Source of the DNA: an uncultured bacterium
GTDB taxonomy: Bacteria > Bacillota > Clostridia > Christensenellales > Borkfalkiaceae
Direction of reading: 5' to 3'
DNA: 28,351 bases
Assembly (NCBI GenBank): GCA_934871445.1
Contig: CAKXBD010000009.1
Coordinates: 1 to 28,351 of the forward strand
Below are positions 7,630 to 15,229 of this stretch, one piece after another. The notes beneath the pieces were generated by a model, which searched no databases, was not told where the DNA came from, and saw only the letters and a list, made by a program, of their open reading frames with translations. Position 1 is the stretch's first letter. Every line of letters starts with the position of its first letter. Both the position numbers and the translations under genes were made by a program.

Positions 7630-8730
7630 ATGAAATTTATCAGCGAAGGGCTCATACTTTCGGACGCGGCGATGACGGTCAGCAAGGCCTGCTCGACCAA
7701 GACGACGACGCCCGTTCTCGAATGTATCAAAATCAGCGCGCAGAACGATGCGGTGACGTTGATCGCGTACGACGGAGAAATTTCCATTGAGAAAAAAATC
7801 AAAGCGGACGTTCTCGAAGAGGGAGAAATTTGCGTCAACGGCAGATTTTTCTCGGATTTCATGGGAAAGGTTTCGGGAATGAACGTAGTCATCTCCACGG
7901 AAGAGAAGGGATTGGAAATCCGCTACGGGGATTCGGAATCTTTTTTGCAGGTGCTCTCCGCGGACGAATTTCCGCTCATCAAGGCGGAGGCGGGAGACGA
8001 TTATTTCGAGGTGAAGGAATCGGATCTGAAATCGTTGATCGCAAAGACGGTATTCTGCTGCGCGACGGACGAGAGCAGGCCCATTTTGAAGGGCTGTCTT
8101 TTGGAGACGGAGGGAAATAAGCTGCACGCGACGGCGCTGGACGGTTACAGAATGGCGGTATCGGAATGTGAGGCGAAAACGGGCAGAGGAAACGTAAAGC
8201 TGGTCTGTCCCGCGCGCACGCTCACGGAGATTTCGAGAATGCTCGAAAACGGGGAAGAGACGTTAAAAATTTACGTGGCGAAGAATATGCTTTTCGTGTC
8301 CGTAAACGATACGGTGCTCACGTCCCGCCTGTATACGGGGGAATTTGTCAACAAGAGCAATATTTTCCCTTCCGTATTCACGACGGAGGTCTATGTTTCC
8401 CGCGCGGATCTCATCGACAGCGTAGAGCGCGCATCGATTCTCATCAGGGGAGATAAGAATAATCTGATTATTCTGGACATCAAGGGCGGAAACATTCTCA
8501 TCACGGCGAATTCGGAGATCGGGAACGTGGCGGAGTGCGTAAAGGTGGAAATGTCGGGCAAAGAACTGAAAATCGCAATGAACGGAAAATTTGTCTTGGA
8601 CGCATTAAAAGTGCTCAGCGAAGAGACGGTGAAATTGTCGTTCAACAATGCGATTTCGCCGTTTACGCTCGAAAATAAAGAGGCAAAAGAGGACGCATAT
8701 TTGATTTTACCTGTAAGAACGGGCTCATAA
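7630..8730 (+). CDS. dnaN: DNA polymerase III beta sliding clamp
   Basis: 366 residues, normal length for the three-domain clamp (about 120 residues each). It forms a ring dimer on DNA that tethers polymerase III and recruits partners. Typical features are the N-terminal CSTKTTTPVLECIKI segment, ATDESRPILKGCLLE and ATALDGYRMAVSE near the domain 1-2 boundary and domain 2, and the C-terminal LILPVRTGS, which closes the partner-binding pocket (canonical PVR). AAGGAG precedes the ATG. It follows oriC directly and is separated from rpmH by a new promoter. Confidence 0.97.
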   Translation: MKFISEGLILSDAAMTVSKACSTKTTTPVLECIKISAQNDAVTLIAYDGEISIEKKIKADVLEEGEICVNGRFFSDFMGKVSGMNVVISTEEKGLEIRYGDSESFLQVLSADEFPLIKAEAGDDYFEVKESDLKSLIAKTVFCCATDESRPILKGCLLETEGNKLHATALDGYRMAVSECEAKTGRGNVKLVCPARTLTEISRMLENGEETLKIYVAKNMLFVSVNDTVLTSRLYTGEFVNKSNIFPSVFTTEVYVSRADLIDSVERASILIRGDKNNLIILDIKGGNILITANSEIGNVAECVKVEMSGKELKIAMNGKFVLDALKVLSEETVKLSFNNAISPFTLENKEAKEDAYLILPVRTGS

Positions 8731-8734
8731 TCGC

Positions 8735-8764
8735 TTGACGGCGGGCGGAAAAGTGCGCTATAAT
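8735..8764 (+). promoter_or_regulatory. Sigma-A promoter for rpmH-rnpA
   Basis: TTGACG, 18 bp, TATAAT. It starts just after the dnaN stop and gives an rpmH leader of about 100 nt. Confidence 0.85.
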
Positions 8765-8818
8765 GTAAAGTGAGTCGTTTGCGGCTCTTTTTATCGAGGC
8801 CGCGAACAGCAGAAGCGG

Positions 8819-8838
8819 TTTTTCCGCCGGCGGAAAAA
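8819..8838. repeat. 20-bp perfect palindrome in the rpmH leader
   Basis: TTTTTCCGCC is followed directly by GGCGGAAAAA. In RNA it could fold with a CCGG loop. It lies 36 bp before the rpmH ATG and resembles the dnaN leader hairpin; it may control rpmH expression or bind a protein. Confidence 0.5.
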
Positions 8839-8873
8839 AATAAAAAACAAATCCAAAACAGGAGACAAAGAAA

Positions 8874-9008
8874 ATGAAAAGAACGTATCAGCCCAAAAAG
8901 AGACAGAGAAACAAGGTGCACGGATTCAGAAAGAGAATGTCCACGAAGTCGGGACGGAACGTGCTCAAAAGACGCAGAAACAAGGGCAGAAAGAAACTTT
9001 CCTATTAA
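8874..9008 (+). CDS. rpmH: 50S ribosomal protein L34
   Basis: 44 residues, the normal L34 length. It begins MKRTYQPKKRQRNKVHGF and continues with the invariant RKRMSTKSGRNVLKRRR segment and a Lys/Arg-rich end in LSY. L34 is the small basic protein placed deep in 23S rRNA. GGAG sits at the right distance before the ATG. It precedes rnpA as in nearly all bacteria, but here the pair is co-directional with and downstream of dnaN, whereas in Bacillus it is divergent from dnaA. Confidence 0.97.
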   Translation: MKRTYQPKKRQRNKVHGFRKRMSTKSGRNVLKRRRNKGRKKLSY

Positions 9009-9108
9009 GGACAAGCACCCGGACGGGAAAGGCCGCAGTACAGATTCTGTAAATGCGGCTTATTCGTTATTATCCGTATTTTCATGAAGCTCTTTGCGGG
9101 AGAAGAGA

Positions 9109-9426
9109 ATGAATTATCTGAGACTTAAAAAGCAGGCGGATTTCCAAAAGCTGTTTACGAAAGGCAGGCGGGCGTTTTCCCCCTCGCTCACGATGATTTA
9201 TTTTCCCGCGAAGGAAATGCGCATGGGAATTTCCGTGGGCAAGCGCCACGGCAAGAGCGTAAAACGCAACAGGATAAAGCGCCTCCTTCGGGAAGCGTTC
9301 CGCGCCGAACGGGAAGAGATGAATGGAAATTGGTCGGTGGTGCTCGTGCCGAAAGTCAGGGACGAATACGACCTGAACACCTTCAAAAGACACTTGAAAT
9401 GTATGATAAAGAAGGAAAAACTGTAA
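9109..9426 (+). CDS. rnpA: Ribonuclease P protein component
   Basis: 105 residues. It is the protein partner of the RNase P RNA in 5' tRNA maturation. The family signature appears as MGISVGKRHGKSVKRNRIKRLLREAFR, the RNR-type RNA-binding helix, near residues 40-65 (quoted here by its key residues K-R-N-R-I-K-R). The N-terminus LRLKKQADFQKLFTKGRR is typical. GGGAG 6 nt before ATG 9109 chooses this start over a TTG at 9094. It follows rpmH by 100 bp and precedes yidD. Confidence 0.95.
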   Translation: MNYLRLKKQADFQKLFTKGRRAFSPSLTMIYFPAKEMRMGISVGKRHGKSVKRNRIKRLLREAFRAEREEMNGNWSVVLVPKVRDEYDLNTFKRHLKCMIKKEKL

Positions 9427-9500
9427 ATATCGGCCTTTCCGCACTTATCAGAGCGAACGGAATATATCTGAAAAAGAAAGTCTTTAAGCCGTATCTCAAA

Positions 9501-9725
9501 ATGCTGTGCATGCGGTTGATTCTCTTTTATCAGCGGAGGATTTCAAAGCATACCTGCCTGTATCGCCCCACCTGCTCTCAATATACGTTGGAATGTATCA
9601 ACAATCACGGGGTGCTCATCGGGATATTGCTCGGCGCATGGCGGATTTTGCGCTGTAATCCCTTTTCCAAGGGAGGTTACGATCCCGCTCCCGAAAAATA
9701 TTTCAAAAAGCGCTGGGTGCTGTGA
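9501..9725 (+). CDS. yidD: Membrane protein insertion efficiency factor
   Basis: About 74 residues from ATG 9501. YidD assists YidC-dependent insertion. The three family landmarks are present: LILFYQRRIS, the RPTCSQYTLE motif, and GAWRILRCNPFSKGGYDPAP. The start is uncertain: the frame is open upstream to 9330 with an ATG at 9399 that would overlap rnpA by 28 nt; neither has a clear ribosome site, and 9501 best fits the usual N-terminus. It lies between rnpA and yidC, the standard order. Confidence 0.88.
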   Translation: MLCMRLILFYQRRISKHTCLYRPTCSQYTLECINNHGVLIGILLGAWRILRCNPFSKGGYDPAPEKYFKKRWVL

Positions 9726-9850
9726 CGAGAAAACGTATTTCTATTGCGTCGAAGAGATGCTTTGAAAAATATCAGGCAAGGCGCTGTGCGGCAAAACGTT
9801 CGGGCCGGACGGACATTCATTCGGACATCAAAAAGGTTTAGAATAAAATA

Positions 9851-11323
9851 ATGAACTTTCTCACTTTATTGGCAAGCGATCCCGTCATTCCGTTTCTCGG
9901 AAGGACGTACGATATTTCCCTGAACTGGCTGGGGCAGCTCATTCGTATCCTCATAGAGGGGATAGGAATTGTAGGCGTCGGCATTATTGTGTTTTCCATC
10001 ATTTTGAGAATGATTGTTCTCCCCTTCGATATTTATCAGAGGGTGACTATGCGCAAGCAGAACATCAAGATGAAAGAAAACAAGGAAAAAATGGAGAAAC
10101 TGCAAAAGCAGTACGCCAACGACAAGGCGATGTATAATCAGAAACTGATGGAAATGTATAAGGAAAACGGCATTTCCATGTTTTCTTCCTGCCTTCCTGC
10201 CATTTTGTCCCTCGTCGTATTCTTCGTCGCCATCAGCGCGTTCAACTCCTTTTCTCAATACGCGAATATTCAGAACTATAACTCCATGGCGGATTCCTAT
10301 AACGCCTATCTCAATCCCTATTGCGCGGAGCTCAAAGAGGAAAATATTTCAGATTTTACCCTCGACGGGGAGAACGGAGAACAGCAGAAATTTCTTCTTA
10401 TCAAGGATGAAGCGGGCGAAAATAAGTACATTTATTATACGGTAGTGTATAATGAGAATTACGCCGCGGAAGATTTCAACTATATCAAGACTTCCGAAAA
10501 GACCTATTACGTCGACGCGGAAAAAATGTATGCGGACGAGGAATGGAAACCCGTGGTGGACGAGCTGGTTTCCGCTTCCAAGGAGACGGAAAATCCTATC
10601 ACTTGGGAAAATGCGTGCAGGGACGCCCTCGTGTCCGCCGCGCAGGACGAAGTGAAGAAAACCTACAATACCGTCGTAAAGGACAGAATGAGTTTCGGCT
10701 GGATCAAGAATATCTGGGTGACGGACGCTTCCTATAAGCACCCCGTATTGAGTTACAGCGAATTCAAATCCACTGTCTCCCGCGAAAAGTTCTCCACGGA
10801 GGATGGAAAGGTGAAATTCTCTTCCATCAGCGGCTATACCGACGTATACAATGAAAACAGTTACAACGTCGTAACGGCGAAATTGTCCGCGGAAAAATCC
10901 CAAGCGAACGGATACTTTATCCTGATCGTCCTTTCGATCGGTACGATCCTTTTACAGCAGTTCGTATCCATGCGCTCGCAGAAGGAACAGACGCAGTTCT
11001 CCTCCGTGGACGGAAAAGGCATGTTCAATCAGAAGATGATGCTCGTCATCATGACGGTCATGTTTGCCATCTTCGCGTTCATGTATAGTGCCGCCTTCTC
11101 CATTTATATGGTCACGAGCAACATCCTCTCCCTGATCATGACGCTTCTCATCAATAAAATCGTGGAAGTGACCATGAGCAAAAAGGAAGAAAAGGCCATG
11201 CAGGAGCAATATAACAAGCGTTTCCCCGGCCGCGTGTACGTCTCGGAAAAGGATAGGGCGAAGTCCGAAAAAAATAAGGCAAAGGCCGATAAAACAAAGA
11301 CGAACAAAAAGAAACAGAAATAA
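9851..11323 (+). CDS. yidC: YidC/Oxa1/SpoIIIJ membrane insertase with large extracytoplasmic insertions
   Basis: 490 residues, much longer than the ~260 of Gram-positive homologues. It inserts proteins into the membrane alone or with Sec; the Bacillus homologue SpoIIIJ is also needed in sporulation. TM1 is about 33-57 with the groove Arg53 (ILRMIVLP), then the charged cytoplasmic hairpin 62-105, TM2 about 110-135, TM3 about 355-375, TM4/5 about 395-437, and a Lys-rich tail. The normal TM2-TM3 loop is expanded by about 140 residues (138-280) before the FGWIKNIW motif and by a further ~55 residues after it. No lipobox is seen at the N-terminus. AAAGG precedes ATG 9851. Confidence 0.93.
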   Translation: MNFLTLLASDPVIPFLGRTYDISLNWLGQLIRILIEGIGIVGVGIIVFSIILRMIVLPFDIYQRVTMRKQNIKMKENKEKMEKLQKQYANDKAMYNQKLMEMYKENGISMFSSCLPAILSLVVFFVAISAFNSFSQYANIQNYNSMADSYNAYLNPYCAELKEENISDFTLDGENGEQQKFLLIKDEAGENKYIYYTVVYNENYAAEDFNYIKTSEKTYYVDAEKMYADEEWKPVVDELVSASKETENPITWENACRDALVSAAQDEVKKTYNTVVKDRMSFGWIKNIWVTDASYKHPVLSYSEFKSTVSREKFSTEDGKVKFSSISGYTDVYNENSYNVVTAKLSAEKSQANGYFILIVLSIGTILLQQFVSMRSQKEQTQFSSVDGKGMFNQKMMLVIMTVMFAIFAFMYSAAFSIYMVTSNILSLIMTLLINKIVEVTMSKKEEKAMQEQYNKRFPGRVYVSEKDRAKSEKNKAKADKTKTNKKKQK

Positions 11324-11380
11324 TATTGACGGAATAAATCGGATAAACAGAGCATTTTATGACAGGAGGTCATAGACATC

Positions 11381-12544
11381 ATGGAATATAAGGAATTTAC
11401 CGGAAAAACCGCGGAAGAAGCGATCGAAGCCGGTCTGAATGAATTGGGGCTTTCAAGGGAGGAAGCGGATATTCGCATTTTGGAGGAAGGAAAGAAAAAA
11501 TTATTCGGCTATGTCAAGGCTCGCGTGGAAATCGCTCCTAAGGCCGCGGAATGGGTCTCAGACGATGAAAACGGGACGGGGTTGACAGGGAGTAAGACCC
11601 CCGACAAAAACGCCGCAGAAACGAATTTAGAGGTTTCTAATGTTCATCGGGATTCTCTCGGACGGACGGACGGGGAACGGGCGGTGGAATTTTTGGAGGG
11701 ACTGCTCGAATTATTGAAGATCACCGCCTGCACGGAGCTGAAAAGGGAAGGCGAAAAAATCGAAATCGAAGTGACGGCGGCGAATACGAAGGCGATTATA
11801 GGCAGACACGGCGAGATGCTGGACGCGATTCAGACGGTTGCGGGCGCCGTGGCGAATACGGGCCGCGAGGAATACAAGAGAGTGGTGGTAGACTGCGAGA
11901 ACTATCGGGAAAACAGGGAGGCCACTTTACAAAATCTCGCCTATAAGCTGGCGGGAAAGGCCGTTCGCTATGCAGAAAAAATCAAGCTGGAACCCATGAA
12001 CCCCTATGAGCGCAGAATTATCCACGCGGCTCTTTCGGGCAGACAGGACGTGACGACGGAGAGCGAGGGCAAGGAGCCGTACCGCTATATCGTCATCGTT
12101 CCGTCCAATTTGCGCGATCCCGATGCGCCCGCCTATTCCGCGCGCGAGGATCGGTCCCGCGGAGGCTTCGGCAACCGCGGCTATCGTCGCGGATACAACG
12201 GATATAATAACGGGTATAACAACGGATACAGAAAGCCGTATAATCGGGAAGGCCGAGACGGAGACGGGTATAGAAAGCCCTATAACCGCAGCGGCAGGAG
12301 ACCCTATAATCAGGACGGGGAGTACAGAAAACCGTACAATCAAGACGGAGAGTATAGAAAACCGTACTATAATAACGATGGTTACAAGAGACCGTATAAT
12401 CAGCGCCGCGATGAGGGCGGAACGGATTTTTCGGGAGAGAAGAAGTCCTACGATAAGCCTCGTACCTCCTACAAAAAGCCTTCGTCCGACTTTTTCGGCA
12501 CCTACCTCGGCAACAGCAAGGACAAAGATAACGGCGAAGAATGA
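11381..12544 (+). CDS. khpB: KhpB/Jag RNA-binding protein with long low-complexity tail
   Basis: 387 residues against about 208 in B. subtilis. The Jag-N domain is at 1-50 (LGLSREEADIRILEEG), the KH domain at about 118-190 with GRHG at 141-144, and the R3H domain at about 195-245 with RRIIH at 211-215. It binds RNA, probably with KhpA, and influences cell division and elongation in other Gram-positives. Residues from about 255 to the end form a disordered Arg/Gly/Tyr/Asn tail with YRKPYN-type repeats. AGGAGGT precedes the ATG. It lies 57 bp after yidC, the usual spoIIIJ-jag pair. Confidence 0.93.
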   Translation: MEYKEFTGKTAEEAIEAGLNELGLSREEADIRILEEGKKKLFGYVKARVEIAPKAAEWVSDDENGTGLTGSKTPDKNAAETNLEVSNVHRDSLGRTDGERAVEFLEGLLELLKITACTELKREGEKIEIEVTAANTKAIIGRHGEMLDAIQTVAGAVANTGREEYKRVVVDCENYRENREATLQNLAYKLAGKAVRYAEKIKLEPMNPYERRIIHAALSGRQDVTTESEGKEPYRYIVIVPSNLRDPDAPAYSAREDRSRGGFGNRGYRRGYNGYNNGYNNGYRKPYNREGRDGDGYRKPYNRSGRRPYNQDGEYRKPYNQDGEYRKPYYNNDGYKRPYNQRRDEGGTDFSGEKKSYDKPRTSYKKPSSDFFGTYLGNSKDKDNGEE

Positions 12545-12631
12545 ATCGCGGGCGACGACGAAGGGAGTTGCCGTAAATTTCCCGTCCGAAGGTCGGCAGG
12601 TCGAATTTTGCGGAAAATTTACAAAAAACGC

Positions 12632-12659
12632 TTGACTTTTTCGGAAAATGTGATATAAT
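12632..12659 (+). promoter_or_regulatory. Sigma-A promoter of the structured RNA region
   Basis: TTGACT, 16 bp, TATAAT with extended TG. The start site is expected near 12666, 317 nt before the next gene, leaving a long untranslated transcript. Confidence 0.8.
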
Positions 12660-12665
12660 ATATCT

Positions 12666-12852
12666 AAACTGAACAAAGAAAACTTGTCAGACTGACGATA
12701 CTGCAAGTTGAGGGAGTAATTTGCGCACGGTTCATTACGGAACCATACGTAACGAAATCCGACTTATTGACGGAAGGGCAAATCCGTTCGGATGGCTTTT
12801 AAAAAATGAGACTCATGCACTGTGTGGAAACATACGATGTATGGGTCTTTTT
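12666..12852 (+). ncRNA. Candidate structured small RNA or regulatory leader upstream of nfeD-floT
   Basis: Between a strong promoter and a strong hairpin terminator lie about 187 nt with several foldable elements: a 9-bp stem 12681-12690/12701-12709 with one bulge; GGTTC/GAACC at 12729-12744, which competes with TTACG/CGTAA; GC-ATCC/GGAT-GC at 12779-12797 followed by TTTT; and the terminator at 12809-12852. No reading frame with a ribosome site is evident. It matches no RNA family I can recall (not 6S, SRP, tmRNA or RNase P RNA). It may be a free sRNA or an attenuating leader of the NfeD-flotillin genes. Confidence 0.5.
12809..12852 (+). terminator. Terminator hairpin with GAAA tetraloop ending the structured RNA
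   Basis: AGACTCATGCA (12809-12819) pairs with TGTATGGGTCT (12838-12848), and an inner GTGTG/CATAC stem is capped by GAAA; only one C-A mismatch and a few G-T pairs interrupt about 18 bp. Five T residues end it. Confidence 0.7.
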
Positions 12853-12982
12853 CGATAAAAGGAAAGCCCCCCTGTTCGGCGGGAGGAAAATCCCCCCGTT
12901 TCGGGAAAGTGACTCTTTTCTTTCTCTTTGTCGGTATGTAACAATCAAGATAAGAATATCCTAAAAAGGAGGATTTTCAATA
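12853..12982 (+). promoter_or_regulatory. Leader of the nfeD-like gene: G/C hairpins, weak promoter and strong RBS
   Basis: CCCCCC/GGGAGG and CGGGAGG/CCCCCCG pairings at 12867-12899 compete for the same G-rich strand. A weak promoter (TTGTCG 12928, 17 bp, TAAGAA 12951) is possible. AAGGAGG at 12966-12972 is a strong ribosome site for ATG 12983. Confidence 0.35.
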
Positions 12983-13624
12983 ATGTGGTATAATTCGTTG
13001 ACGACGCCCGAAAAAGTATTTTTCTATATCGCCGTTATCGGAACGGTGCTGCTCGTCGTACAGATTATTCTGATGCTCGTTTCCTTCGGCGGCGACGCCG
13101 ACGCGGACGGGGATTTCGGCGGAGACGGGGATTTCGATACTCCGGACGGCGGGCTCGGCGTTTCTCTGTTCACGCTCAAAGGCCTTACGGCCTTTTTCGC
13201 CATCGGCGGTTGGGTAGGACTTCTCATTTTACAGATCAATTCCAAAAATATCGCGCTCGCCATTATCGTCTCTTTGGTGTCGGGACTCTTTTCCATGGTT
13301 CTCGTCGCCCTCGCGCTTCGCGGCATCGCAAAGTTACAGTGCAACGGCAATCTCGATAAAGAAAAATTGATCGGAAAAGAAGCTACTGTATACGTATCCA
13401 TCGCGCCTTCCCGCACGGGCAGGGGAAAAATCGTCCTCACCGCGCAGGGCGCCTATACGGAGCTCGACGCCGTCACCGACGACGCCGAACGCATTCCCGT
13501 GGACGAAAGAGTCGTCATTTCCGAAATCGGCTCCGATTATATGGTCGTCAAAAGACTTGCCGAAAAGCAGGCTTCTGCGGCGGAAAACTCTGAGTGCGCG
13601 GAAGAGAAGTCCGAAGAAAAATAA
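12983..13624 (+). CDS. NfeD-like membrane protein (YuaF-type) paired with flotillin
   Basis: 213 residues. TM1 is about 10-34, an Asp/Gly-rich loop follows at 36-58, then TM2 about 62-84 and TM3 about 90-114. The C-terminal OB-fold-like domain (about 120-185) contains LIGKEATVYVSIAPSRTGRG and VDERVVISEIGSDYMVV, typical of NfeD short forms. There is no protease domain. NfeD proteins act as flotillin partners in membrane organisation; in Bacillus yuaF precedes floT in the same way. The stop is 88 bp before the flotillin start, and the intergenic region carries a small ACGGT/ACCGT hairpin. Confidence 0.85.
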   Translation: MWYNSLTTPEKVFFYIAVIGTVLLVVQIILMLVSFGGDADADGDFGGDGDFDTPDGGLGVSLFTLKGLTAFFAIGGWVGLLILQINSKNIALAIIVSLVSGLFSMVLVALALRGIAKLQCNGNLDKEKLIGKEATVYVSIAPSRTGRGKIVLTAQGAYTELDAVTDDAERIPVDERVVISEIGSDYMVVKRLAEKQASAAENSECAEEKSEEK

Positions 13625-13712
13625 ACTTCGGCGGAAAATGAAAAAAGTTTTATGAAAAACGGTCTCGCACCGTAACGAAAACAAAGAAAAAAAATAAGGA
13701 GAATAAAGAAAA

Positions 13713-15167
13713 ATGTTTACTCAAAATTTACTCGCGGGAGGCGGGAGCGTCGGGATCATTCTCATCGTCGTTGCCGTGCTCATCCTCGTGATGCTGCTTC
13801 TCGTCATTATGACCAGAATCAAGACCTGTCCGCCCGATAAGGTCTTGGTCGTACACGGTAAGGTGGGCAAGAGCGCCGACGGAACGTCCAGAAGCTCCAA
13901 GTGCATGCACGGCGGCGTCTGTCTCGTCCTTCCCTTCCTGCAAAAATATACTTTCCTCGATCTGACGCCGCTTTCCATCAGCGTCGATTTGAAGAGCGCA
14001 CTTTCCAAACAGAATATCCGTATCGACGTGCCTTCCATTTTCACGGTCGGCATTTCCACCGATCCCGCGGTCATGCAGAACGCCGCCGAACGTCTTTTGG
14101 GGCTTACCCTCCAAAATATTTCCGATCTTGCAAAAGATATTATCTTCGGTCAGCTCCGTCTCGTCATCGCGACCATGGAAATCGAGGAGATCAACACCGA
14201 CCGCGACAAATTCCTCGACGCCATTTCCCGCAACGTGGAGGGCGAACTCAAAAAGATAGGTCTCAAACTCATCAACGTCAACGTGACCGATATTTCCGAC
14301 GAATCGGGATATATCATCGCGCTCGGCAAGGAGGCCGCCGCAAAGGCGATCAACGACGCGAGAATTTCCGTCGCCGAAGAGGACAAGAAAGGTTCCATCG
14401 GTCAGGCAAACGCGAAAATGCAGGAGCGTATCTCCGTCGCCGAAGCCGAATCCGCCGCTATCGCGGGCGAAAACAAGGCAAAGGCGGAAATCGCGCAGTC
14501 CAAGGCTATCCTCCGCGAAAAGGAGGCGGAGTCCTTGAAGCTCGCCGTGACCGCGGAAAAGGTTCAGGAGGCGAAAGCTCTCGAAGAATCCTACCTCGCG
14601 CAAAAAGAAGCGGAAATTTCCCGTGCGGCTAGAGAGGAAGCTACCCGTCAGGCGGATATCATCGTCGCCGCCGAAATCGAAAAACGCAAAATGGAAATCG
14701 ACGCGGAAGCGCAGGCCGAACAGATGCGCCGCAAGGCCAAGGGTGAAGCCGACGCCATCTATGCGAAAATGGAGGCCGAGGCGCGCGGTATTCAGGAGAA
14801 ACTTTCCCGTCAGGCAGAAGGTCTCGCCAATATCGTGAAGGCGGCGGGTTCCGCAGACGAGGCCGTGAGACTCATGGTTACCGAAAAGCTCGAAAGCATC
14901 GTTTCCGAGCAGGTAAAGGCTATTTCTAACCTCAAAATCGACAAGGTCACCGTTTGGGACAACGGCGAAAACAAGGACGGAAAGACGTCTACCGCAAACT
15001 TTTTGTCGGGCATGTTGAAGAGTTTGCCTCCTCTCGAAGAAGTCTACAATATGGCGGGACTCTCCCTGCCTAAAATCGTGGCTCCTCAAAAGGAGAGCGA
15101 AACCGACGGGGAAGCTCCGGACGGAAAGAAGGAAAACAAAGAGCCGACAAAAAAGACAAGTAAATAA
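13713..15167 (+). CDS. floT: Flotillin-like protein (FloT/YuaG)
   Basis: 484 residues, usual for the family. An N-terminal hydrophobic anchor (13-33) is followed by the SPFH/band-7 domain (about 40-200), a long Ala/Glu/Lys-rich coiled coil (about 210-400) with EA-repeats, and a conserved C-terminus with FLSGMLKSLPPLEEVYNMAGL. Flotillins oligomerise into membrane microdomains and organise secretion and signalling complexes. AAGGAG lies upstream of the ATG. It is in one transcription unit with the NfeD-like partner. Codons end strongly in C, as in ftsH, which suggests high expression. Confidence 0.95.
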   Translation: MFTQNLLAGGGSVGIILIVVAVLILVMLLLVIMTRIKTCPPDKVLVVHGKVGKSADGTSRSSKCMHGGVCLVLPFLQKYTFLDLTPLSISVDLKSALSKQNIRIDVPSIFTVGISTDPAVMQNAAERLLGLTLQNISDLAKDIIFGQLRLVIATMEIEEINTDRDKFLDAISRNVEGELKKIGLKLINVNVTDISDESGYIIALGKEAAAKAINDARISVAEEDKKGSIGQANAKMQERISVAEAESAAIAGENKAKAEIAQSKAILREKEAESLKLAVTAEKVQEAKALEESYLAQKEAEISRAAREEATRQADIIVAAEIEKRKMEIDAEAQAEQMRRKAKGEADAIYAKMEAEARGIQEKLSRQAEGLANIVKAAGSADEAVRLMVTEKLESIVSEQVKAISNLKIDKVTVWDNGENKDGKTSTANFLSGMLKSLPPLEEVYNMAGLSLPKIVAPQKESETDGEAPDGKKENKEPTKKTSK

Positions 15168-15182
15168 AAATCCGAACTGCGG

Positions 15183-15207
15183 CGGAACGGGCTTTTAGCC
15201 CGTTCCG
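15183..15207. repeat. Perfect 11-bp inverted repeat between floT and the next gene
   Basis: CGGAACGGGCT and AGCCCGTTCCG enclose TTT. No T-run follows, so it is either a stabilising 3' hairpin of the floT mRNA or an operator just before the gene at 15230. Confidence 0.6.
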
Positions 15208-15229
15208 TATGCGGTTACAGGGGAAAATA

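Noticed and set aside
12710..12852. yybP-ykoY (manganese) riboswitch or 6S RNA
   Set aside because: A GGGAGTA stretch and the CATACGATGTATG hairpin recall yybP-ykoY, but the second conserved core and its pairing are missing. The length suits 6S RNA, but the 5' and 3' ends do not pair into a terminal stem.
13000..13700. Replication terminus or inversion point from a GC-skew switch
   Set aside because: Plus-strand genes change from G-rich to C-rich here, but the gene at 15230 is again G-rich. The change follows genes and codon preference, not position.
13728..15089. Long minus-strand reading frame opposite floT
   Set aside because: The plus strand encodes an unmistakable flotillin; the antisense frame has shadow composition and no start signals.
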